A stretch of 64,000 nucleotides of DNA from PALSA-612 sp963791225 (GTDB lineage Bacteria; Actinomycetota; Thermoleophilia; Gaiellales; Gaiellaceae). The translations under genes were made by a program, and so were the position numbers. Positions 58,584-64,000 of the stretch are shown piece after piece; position 1 is the first letter of the stretch, and each line of letters begins with the position of its first letter. The notes under the pieces were generated by a model. It was given only the letters and a program-made list of their open reading frames with translations. It ran no database searches and was not told the origin of the DNA. The stretch spans positions 1,178,001-1,242,000 of the forward strand of contig CAWBRV010000003.1 in the NCBI GenBank assembly GCA_963791225.1. Direction: 5' to 3'.

Positions 58584-58622
58584 CGCGGCCCGAGCTACGC
58601 CCGGGCCAAGCCCGGGCTCCGC
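58584..58622. repeat. Hairpin repeat, second family, copy 2
   Basis: CGCGGCCCGAGCTACGCCCG followed by GGCCAAGCCCGGGCTCCG. GCCCGGGC (58599-58606) pairs with GCCCGGGC (58610-58617) around CAA. It resembles 14591-14629. It lies between the terminator and the stop of the dehydrogenase gene. Confidence 0.5.
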
Positions 58623-58632
58623 CGAGGAATCG

Positions 58633-59541
58633 TCAGGTCTCGCGAGATCGCCTGGGCTCGACGCCTGCGATGAGGGCGAGAACCTCGAAGAGCACGGCGA
58701 AGTCCTTGTGCTCCAGCCCGAGCGCGCGAGCGGCGGTCAGGTACTCGTTCGCGACCGCGGCCGTCGGGAGGGGCACGTCGAGCTCGCGGCCCGCCTCGAG
58801 GGCGTAGACGAGGTCCTTCTGCATCATGTTCACGTCGAACCACGCCTCCTCCGGCTGCCCGAGCACGAAGGGGCCGCGGTACTTGACCATCGGGGAGGCG
58901 ATCGCGCTGTTCGTGAGCACTTCGACCGCCCGCGCGCGGTCGATCCCCGCCTTCTCGGCCAGCAGCACGCCTTCCGAGAACGCGAGCATCTGCACGGCGA
59001 GGCTGAGGTTGTGCGCGATCTTGAGCAGCGCCGCCTGGCCGTTTTCGCCCACGTGCGTGACCGTCGGCCCCACGTCTTGGAGGATCGGTGCGACGCGCGC
59101 GAAAGCCTCGTCACTGCCGCCCGCCATCACCGAGAGCTGACCGGCCTCGAGCGTCGCGACGCTGCCCGAGACGGGCGCGTCCAGCATCTCGGCGCCGAGC
59201 GAGCGCACGCGCTCCGCGTTACGGCGGCTCGCCGCCGGGCTGACCGTGCTCATGTCCACGTAGACCTTGCCCGGGCCGAGCCCGGCGAGGAGACCGTCCT
59301 CGCCGTCGAGCACGGACGCGAGCGCGGTGACGTCCGTGACCATCGTGAAGACGACGTCGGAGCGCTCGGCCACCTCGCGCGGCGAGGCGCACCAGACGAG
59401 CCCTTGCTCCTCGAGCCCGGCCGCCTTCGACCGCGTCCGGTTCCACCCGTGCACCTCGTGACCGGCGGCAAGCAGGCGGCCGGCGATGCCACCGCCCATG
59501 ACGCCGAGACCGACGAAGCCCAGGCTCGCCACGTCCCGCAT
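58633..59541 (-). CDS. NAD(P)-dependent beta-hydroxyacid dehydrogenase (HIBADH family)
   Basis: 302 aa. The dinucleotide motif is FVGLGVMGGGIAGRLLAAGHEVHGWNRT. The substrate motif is DAPVSGSVATLEAGQLSVMAGG, the catalytic Lys lies in GENGQAALLKIAHNL, and NMMQKDLVYAL gives the cofactor-binding Lys. It oxidises a 3-hydroxyacid such as 3-hydroxyisobutyrate or tartronate semialdehyde-type compounds. It diverges from the M24 gene, with 62 bp between the starts. Confidence 0.92.
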   Translation of the reverse strand: MRDVASLGFVGLGVMGGGIAGRLLAAGHEVHGWNRTRSKAAGLEEQGLVWCASPREVAERSDVVFTMVTDVTALASVLDGEDGLLAGLGPGKVYVDMSTVSPAASRRNAERVRSLGAEMLDAPVSGSVATLEAGQLSVMAGGSDEAFARVAPILQDVGPTVTHVGENGQAALLKIAHNLSLAVQMLAFSEGVLLAEKAGIDRARAVEVLTNSAIASPMVKYRGPFVLGQPEEAWFDVNMMQKDLVYALEAGRELDVPLPTAAVANEYLTAARALGLEHKDFAVLFEVLALIAGVEPRRSRET

Positions 59542-59603
59542 GTTGACGCATCCGGCCAGGTTGTGCAGAATCGCTGAACACTCGGACGAGCGGAGGGACA
59601 GAG

Positions 59604-60941
59604 ATGAGCATTGCGTCGCGCGGCGCGTCGATGGCCGTCGACTGGGAGCAGCGGGTCGACTTCGCCAGGCTGCGCAAGCACCGTCTCGAGCGCGCCAAGG
59701 CGACGCTCAGGGAGTCGGAGCTGGGAGCCCTCCTCCTCTTCGACCCCAACAACCTCCGCTACGTCACGAGCACGGCGATCGGCACCTGGGAGCGCGACAA
59801 AAACATCCGGTTCGCCCTCCTCTTCCGCGATGACGATCCCATCCTGTGGGATTTCGGCTCGGCCGCACGGCACCACCAGCTCTACTGCCCGTGGTTGCCG
59901 GAGTCGAGCTGGCGCTCCTGGGTGCCGCCGATCCGTGGTGCGATGCCGGACTCGACCGGCGTGCCCGATTCGCTCGCCGACCTCGTCTTCGACGAGCTGC
60001 GCGAGCGGGGGCTCGAGCAGGAGCCGCTCGGCATCGATGTCCCGGACATGACCACGCTGCTCGCGCTGCAGCGCAAGGGCATCCACGCGACCGACTCGCA
60101 GCCGGTGATGATGGAGGCGCGGCGCCTGAAGAGCGAGGACGAGCTGGCGCTGCTCGACCATGCGGCCGCAATCGTCGACGCGGTCTACGAGGAGATCTAC
60201 CGCATGCTGCGGCCGGGCGTGACCGAGAACCAGGTCGTCGCTCAGGCGATGAAGATCCTGTTCGAGCTCGGGTCGGAGCACGTCGAGGCGATCAACGCCA
60301 TCTCCGGCGACCGCTGCTACCCGCACCCGCACACGTTCGCCGACCGCCTGCTGCGCCCGGGGGACCAGGCCTTCTTCGACATCATCCATGCCTTCAACGG
60401 CTACCGGACGTGCTACTACCGGACGTTCAACGTCGGCTACGCGACGCCGGCGCAGCTCGACGCCTACAAGCAGTGCCGCGAGTGGCTGGATGCGGCGATC
60501 GAGCTCGTCCGGCCCGGCGTGACGACCGACAAGATCGCCGAGGTCTGGCCGACGGCGCAGGACCTCGGGATCGACGACGAGCGCGCGGCGTTCGGCCTCC
60601 AGTTCGGGCACGGGATCGGCGTCGGGCTCTACGAGCCGCCGATGATCTCGCGGCTCCACTCGCTCGACTCCCCGGTCGAGCTCGAGGTCGGCATGGTCTT
60701 CGCGCTCGAGACGTACTGTCCGACGCCCGACCGGCGCTCGGCCGCCCGGATCGAGGAGGAGGTCGTCGTCACGGCGGACGGCCCGCAGATCCTGACCCGC
60801 TTCCCCGCCGAGGAGCTGCTCGTGGCAGGGAAGGGCTACGTCCGCGGTGCGGACATGGTCGAGGGGCGGCTCGTCGAGGTCAACGGCTCGGCTCCACTCT
60901 TCTCGGGAGCTGCGCCGCCGCCGCTGCCGACCGGGACGTGA
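59604..60941 (+). CDS. M24 (Xaa-Pro peptidase/creatinase) fold protein with altered metal site
   Basis: 445 aa. The N-terminal creatinase-like domain has LLLFDPNNLRYVTSTAIGTWE. The pita-bread domain starts near VIDAVYEEIYRMLRPGVTENQV (read VDAVYEEIYRM). Expected ligands: first Asp in FFDIIHAFNGY present; second, in the usual SDxTRT, reads TCYYRTF, so Asp becomes Cys; His in GHGIGVGLYEPP present, but the following HE reads YE; Glu in FALETYCP and IEEEVV present. The metal site is thus incomplete. It may be a creatinase- or lyase-type member rather than a peptidase. A GGAGGGAC SD precedes the ATG. Confidence 0.85.
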   Translation: MSIASRGASMAVDWEQRVDFARLRKHRLERAKATLRESELGALLLFDPNNLRYVTSTAIGTWERDKNIRFALLFRDDDPILWDFGSAARHHQLYCPWLPESSWRSWVPPIRGAMPDSTGVPDSLADLVFDELRERGLEQEPLGIDVPDMTTLLALQRKGIHATDSQPVMMEARRLKSEDELALLDHAAAIVDAVYEEIYRMLRPGVTENQVVAQAMKILFELGSEHVEAINAISGDRCYPHPHTFADRLLRPGDQAFFDIIHAFNGYRTCYYRTFNVGYATPAQLDAYKQCREWLDAAIELVRPGVTTDKIAEVWPTAQDLGIDDERAAFGLQFGHGIGVGLYEPPMISRLHSLDSPVELEVGMVFALETYCPTPDRRSAARIEEEVVVTADGPQILTRFPAEELLVAGKGYVRGADMVEGRLVEVNGSAPLFSGAAPPPLPTGT

Positions 60942-61012
60942 CCACGCGCACGCTGATCAGGAGCGGCACCGGCGACTGGATCCCGCAGGCCTACGAAGCG
61001 GTGGAGGCCTAG
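60938..61012 (+). CDS. Possible 24-residue coupled peptide
   Basis: A GTG overlapping the M24 stop by 4 nt opens 24 codons ending TAG 3 nt before the E1-alpha start. The peptide reads TTRTLIRSGTGDWIPQAYEA after the initiator. GC bias at third positions is high. It may be a genuine small protein, a translational coupler between the two flanking genes, or a chance frame. No family match by eye. Confidence 0.3.
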   Translation: MTTRTLIRSGTGDWIPQAYEAVEA

Positions 61013-61015
61013 CGC

Positions 61016-61999
61016 GTGTCGTCCGTCTCCGGAGTCCGCCGCCCGGTCGCCGGCGACGAGGACGTCGCGTTCTACCTGGCGCTCTACCGCCGGATGCTGC
61101 TGATCCGGCGCGTCGAGGACCTCGTTCAGGCGCTCTTCCTGCGCGGCGAGGTGTACGGGACGACGCACCTCTACTCGGGTCAGGAGGCCGTCGCGGTCGG
61201 GTTCGCGAGCGCGCTCGAGGAGGGCGATCGCGCCGCGTGCACGTATCGCGGCCATGGACACGCGATGGCGCTCGGGCTCGCGCCGGAGCCGCTCGTCGCC
61301 GAGTTGCTCGGCCGCACGACCGGCGTCAACGGGGGTCGTGCCGGCTCGATGAACATCGTCGATCGCGAACACGGCCTGCTCGGCTGCTACGGCATCGTCG
61401 GCGGCAGCATTGCGGCGGCGACCGGCGCGGCGCTCGCGCTCAAGAGCACGGGCTTGGTGGCAGTCGCGTACTTCGGGGACGGCACCGCGAACCAGGCGTA
61501 CTTCTTCGAGTGCCTGAACTTCGCCAAGGTGCTGACGCTGCCGCTCGTCTTCGTCTGCGAGAACAACGGCTACGGCGAGTACACGCCGATGGCGGACGTG
61601 ACCGCCGGCGCGATCATCGACCGGGCAAAGACGATGGAGATCCCGGCCACGGTCGTCGACGGGATGGACGTCTGGGCGACGCGGGCCGCGGCGCTCGAGG
61701 TGATCGCACCCGTGCGCGCCGGCGAGGGCCCGACCTTCGTCGAGGCCCGTACCTACCGCTTCGTCGGCCACTCGCGCAGCGACCCGGGCAAGTACCGGCC
61801 CGAGGGAGAGCTCGAGGAATGGCAGGCTCGCGACCCGCTCGTGCTCGCACGCGAGCGCCTGCACGCAGAGCTCGGTGTCCCGGAGCCCGAGCTGGACGAG
61901 GTCGCGGCCGACGTCGAGCGCGAGCTGACCGCCGTCGAGGCGGCGGCGCTCCAGGCGCCGTTCCCGGAGCCCGAGGCGTTCCCGGAGTTCAAGTCCTGA
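61016..61999 (+). CDS. ThDP-dependent dehydrogenase E1 component, alpha subunit
   Basis: 327 aa. TYRGHGHAMALGLAPEPLVAELLGRTTGVNGGRAGSMNI gives the E1-alpha substrate region (core GHGHAMALG, GGRAGSMNI). The ThDP/Mg motif is AYFGDGTANQAYFFECLNFAKVLTLPLVFVCENNGYGEYT (core GDGTANQ, ENNGY). GHSRSDPGKYRPEGE is the family's C-terminal phosphorylation-loop region. It would decarboxylate a 2-oxo acid or acetoin with a beta subunit and an E2, but no E1-beta or E2 gene is adjacent. It lies in an operon behind the M24 gene. It starts with GTG. Confidence 0.92.
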   Translation: MSSVSGVRRPVAGDEDVAFYLALYRRMLLIRRVEDLVQALFLRGEVYGTTHLYSGQEAVAVGFASALEEGDRAACTYRGHGHAMALGLAPEPLVAELLGRTTGVNGGRAGSMNIVDREHGLLGCYGIVGGSIAAATGAALALKSTGLVAVAYFGDGTANQAYFFECLNFAKVLTLPLVFVCENNGYGEYTPMADVTAGAIIDRAKTMEIPATVVDGMDVWATRAAALEVIAPVRAGEGPTFVEARTYRFVGHSRSDPGKYRPEGELEEWQARDPLVLARERLHAELGVPEPELDEVAADVERELTAVEAAALQAPFPEPEAFPEFKS

Positions 62000-62008
62000 G
62001 CATTCACC

Positions 62009-62014
62009 TATCCT
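62009..62014 (+). promoter_or_regulatory. -10 box of a leaderless transcript
   Basis: TATCCT followed by 7 nt and the ATG of the XRE-cupin regulator at 62022, with no SD. Confidence 0.55.
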
Positions 62015-62021
62015 CGGTGCG

Positions 62022-62732
62022 ATGAGCTCCCGGGCACAGACGGGCCAGGCCGCGATTCGCACGTCGGCGCGCGCGGAGGCGAAAGACTCCACGTCGTCCG
62101 TCGGGGCCAGCCTGCGCGAGCGGCGCGAGGAGCTCGGCCTCAGCCTGCGCGAGCTCGCACGGCGGCTCGAGGTCTCGCCGAGCCTGGTCTCCCAGATCGA
62201 AACCGGCAAGATCCAACCGTCCGTGCGGACGCTCTACGCGATCGTCAACGAGCTCGGCCTCTCCCTGGACGAGATCTTCGAGCTCGGCGGCCTGAGCTCC
62301 GAGCACGCCCACACTCGCGGGCTGGGCGCGGCCCGGGCGGACGAGGTCGACAACGGCGCGCAGGCGCGCGCCGGCGCCGCTCCCGTCCAGCGCCGCGCCG
62401 AACGGCGCGCGCTCGAGCTGGAGTCCGGCGTCCGCTGGGAGCGGCTGACGGCGTGGAACGACAAGGACATCGAGTTCATGGAGGCGATCTACGAGGTCGG
62501 CGGCGCCTCGAGCCCGGACGGAAAGCTTGTCCGCCACAGCGGGCGCGAGTTCGGCCTCGTGCTCAGCGGCACGCTGGGTGTGACCGTCGGGTTCGAGGAG
62601 CACGTGCTCCAACCCGGCGACTCGATCTCGTTCGAGTCGACGATTCCGCATCGGCTGCACAACGACGGCGATCAGGTCGTGCACGCGATCTGGGTGGTGC
62701 TCGGCCGGCACCACCACGCGCCCGAGCACTGA
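62022..62732 (+). CDS. XRE-family regulator with C-terminal cupin
   Basis: 236 aa. The helix-turn-helix (residues about 25-80) reads LRERREELGLSLRELARRLEVSPSLVSQIETGKIQPS. A linker leads to a cupin (about 145-230) with RHSGREFGLVLSGTLGVTVGFEE and SFESTIPHRLHN, the effector pocket. This layout matches regulators such as PuuR or SutR that control amine, sulfur or acid catabolism. It probably controls the adjacent E1-alpha/M24 genes or the bicupin gene 8 bp downstream. It appears leaderless. Confidence 0.92.
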   Translation: MSSRAQTGQAAIRTSARAEAKDSTSSVGASLRERREELGLSLRELARRLEVSPSLVSQIETGKIQPSVRTLYAIVNELGLSLDEIFELGGLSSEHAHTRGLGAARADEVDNGAQARAGAAPVQRRAERRALELESGVRWERLTAWNDKDIEFMEAIYEVGGASSPDGKLVRHSGREFGLVLSGTLGVTVGFEEHVLQPGDSISFESTIPHRLHNDGDQVVHAIWVVLGRHHHAPEH

Positions 62733-62739
62733 TGCGGAC

Positions 62740-63738
62740 ATGCCCGATCGTTCAGTCACGCTTGACAGCATGACCGGCGACACCGGTACGCGCGCGCTCG
62801 CGGACGGGAGGCCGGGTCATCGCCTCGTCCGCCGTGAGGACGTCGCGTTCACCGATCCTTACCCGGGCCGCGGCAACGGCTTCCAGGCCTGCCGGCTCGT
62901 CGACGGCTCGACCGGCGCGACGCACATGGGACTCGGGTTGTGCTTGCTCGTGGACGGACACCTCGACACGCACGTCCATTCGTACGAAGAGAGCTTCTAC
63001 GTCCTCGAGGGGCAGCCGGTCCTCTACCTCGACGGCCAGGCGGTCGAGCTCAAGCCCGGCGCCTGCGGTCTCGCGCCGGTGGGCGTTCCGCACGCGTGGC
63101 GCGCTGCCGGCCGCGCGCTCTGGGTCGAGATGGTCGCCCCGCGTCCGCGCCCCGACGGCAGCGACACGTTCTTCCTCGACTCCGCGTCCGAAGGCGCAGG
63201 AGCACCGATCGACGTCCGCGACCCGCGTAACCGCCATCTCTTCCTGCTCACGGAGGGCGAGATGGATCTCGATCGCTTGAAGCGCGGGGCAGCCGTCGCT
63301 GCTCCAACGGTCTCAGCGAGCATGGCGACTGCCGTTCTGGCGTACAGCGGAATCGCCGTGAAGATGCTCGTCGACCAGAGGCTCGACGCGCAGCTCCACA
63401 CGATGTTCATGGTCGATTACCAGCCGGGCGCCGTCGCGCATCCGCACGACCACCCGTTCGAGGAGTCGTACTACATGCTCGAGGGCGAGGTCGACGTCGT
63501 CGCGGACGGTGAGCGACACACACTCCGGCCGGGCGACGTCTTCTGGACGGCGACCGGGTGCGTCCACGCGTTCTACGAAACGCAGGGAGGCGGGGTGCGG
63601 TGGCTCGAGACGTCGGCCCCCGCGCCCCCACCACGCTACTCGTACCGGTTCGAACGGGACTGGGACTATCTCGTCGAGCGTCTGGCGTCCGATACGCGCG
63701 CGGGAACCGCTCCGCCGTCTCCTGACGCCGGCGACTAG
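62740..63738 (+). CDS. Bicupin protein, (S)-ureidoglycine aminohydrolase-like
   Basis: 332 aa with two cupin domains. The first has DTHVHSYEESFYVLEGQPVLYLDGQ (about residue 75), the second AHPHDHPFEESYYMLEGEVDVVADG (about 230) with complete His/His/Glu ligands and GDVFWTATGCVHAFYE. The two-domain layout and EESxYxLEG motif resemble AllE-type ureidoglycine aminohydrolases, but no other allantoin gene is nearby, so this is only a family-level guess. The ATG at 62770 is an alternative start. It is co-transcribed with the XRE regulator. Confidence 0.85.
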   Translation: MPDRSVTLDSMTGDTGTRALADGRPGHRLVRREDVAFTDPYPGRGNGFQACRLVDGSTGATHMGLGLCLLVDGHLDTHVHSYEESFYVLEGQPVLYLDGQAVELKPGACGLAPVGVPHAWRAAGRALWVEMVAPRPRPDGSDTFFLDSASEGAGAPIDVRDPRNRHLFLLTEGEMDLDRLKRGAAVAAPTVSASMATAVLAYSGIAVKMLVDQRLDAQLHTMFMVDYQPGAVAHPHDHPFEESYYMLEGEVDVVADGERHTLRPGDVFWTATGCVHAFYETQGGGVRWLETSAPAPPPRYSYRFERDWDYLVERLASDTRAGTAPPSPDAGD

Positions 63739-63743
63739 CTCGT

Positions 63744-64000
63744 TCAGCCCGCCGGCGCGTCTCCTTGTCGCGACCGCAGTCGGCCGACGCCTCCCAAGCT
63801 GGTGCGCAGGCGCGCGAGCAGCTCGGGGCCCTGGTAGAGCACGAGCGCCACCAGGATCAGCACGCCGATCGTCATCTGCGCGTACTCGGTCGGCTGCTGG
63901 AAGAACGACAGCGAGTTGTTGATCAGCGTGAGGAACAGGGCCGCGAGCATCGTGCCCACGAAGGATCCCCTTCCGCCGGCGAGGCTGGCGCCGCCGAGGA
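63744..64000 (-). CDS. ABC transporter permease, sugar type (RbsC-like), C-terminal part
   Basis: The frame runs off the window end. The readable part, about 85 residues, starts LGGASLAGGRGSFVGTMLAA, continues LFLTLINNSLSFFQQPTEYAQMTIGVLILVALVLYQ and ends in a basic tail (LRTSLGGVGRLRSRQGDAPAG). GRGSFVGT and the final transmembrane helices are typical of ribose/xylose-type permeases (BPD_transp_2). It converges with the bicupin gene, with 5 bp between the stops. Confidence 0.85.
   Translation of the reverse strand, partial: LGGASLAGGRGSFVGTMLAALFLTLINNSLSFFQQPTEYAQMTIGVLILVALVLYQGPELLARLRTSLGGVGRLRSRQGDAPAG

Noticed and set aside
1..64000. tRNA, rRNA, intact transposase, CRISPR or replication origin
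   Set aside because: No sequence with the required structure or conserved motifs was seen on either strand; a covariance or profile search would be needed to exclude a cryptic tRNA.

Overview
The window is high-GC DNA (by eye around 70%) with nearly exclusive G/C at third codon positions, frequent GTG starts, many 1-4 nt start/stop overlaps and several apparently leaderless genes. F420-type flavin enzymes (an LLM-class oxidoreductase and two PPOX-fold proteins), a subtilase ending in Trp-Ser-Gly repeats and a Lys/Cys-rich exported protein point to an actinobacterium. The style of the repeats and exported proteins suggests the deep-branching class Thermoleophilia (Gaiellales/Solirubrobacterales type). 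That placement is inference. I see no rRNA, tRNA, intact transposase or CRISPR array.

Layout. 1-1581: tail of a truncated gene and a berberine-bridge-type FAD oxidase closed by a strong terminator. 1594-7517 (minus): an eight-gene molybdenum-hydroxylase operon (FAD subunit, 2Fe-2S subunit, a molybdopterin subunit split into two coupled genes, cupin, SDR, small membrane protein, 4-oxalocrotonate-type tautomerase), preceded by a PPOX protein. 7741-12120 (minus): a membrane GGDEF/EAL protein downstream of a repeat-tailed subtilase. 12268-15877 (plus): a Cox-type maturation cassette (MoxR ATPase, VWA protein, two XdhC-family proteins) plus msrB. 16049-19221 (plus): SMP-30 lactonase, isochorismatase-fold protein, Zn alcohol dehydrogenase, thioesterase. 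19225-25649 (minus): anchored HNH-like protein, acyl-CoA synthetase, beta-lactamase-fold hydrolase, cupin, ECF sigma factor with a C-terminal extension, GNAT, methyltransferase. 25684-30877 (plus): a tightly coupled catabolic operon (NIPSNAP, SDR, cupin, acetolactate-synthase-like ThDP enzyme, SRPBCC, RidA, amidase). 30956-37822 (minus): a second molybdenum-hydroxylase operon with amine oxidase, CoA ligase and enoyl-CoA hydratase.

37944-42726: PfkB kinase, PPOX protein, a small Cys-motif protein, LLM oxidoreductase, LarA-family protein and LysR. 42802-49489 (plus): VOC protein followed by a full branched-chain amino-acid type ABC importer and a beta-propeller lipoprotein. 49489-54668 (plus): Tm-1-like gene interrupted by an amber codon, its usual TIM-barrel partner, cupin, quinone oxidoreductase and M3 peptidase. 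54675-56531: nitroreductase, a frameshifted exported-protein gene and a serine-recombinase remnant, the only clearly degenerate stretch. 56532-64000: exported Lys-rich protein, GNAT, 3-hydroxyisobutyrate-dehydrogenase-like enzyme, M24-fold protein, orphan dehydrogenase E1-alpha, XRE-cupin regulator, bicupin and the end of a sugar-type ABC permease.

Together the genes suggest a soil or sediment heterotroph with many small oxidative catabolic operons. Two molybdenum hydroxylases would be matured by the nearby AAA/VWA/XdhC cassette, and their products passed to SDRs, tautomerase, CoA ligase and hydratase. The most distinctive non-coding feature is a family of short intergenic repeats built on the palindrome GGGAC(A/T)GTCCC, often with a second module ending in GCGGCAACTCTCCTCC. 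These sit between operons and in places appear to have supplied start or stop codons.
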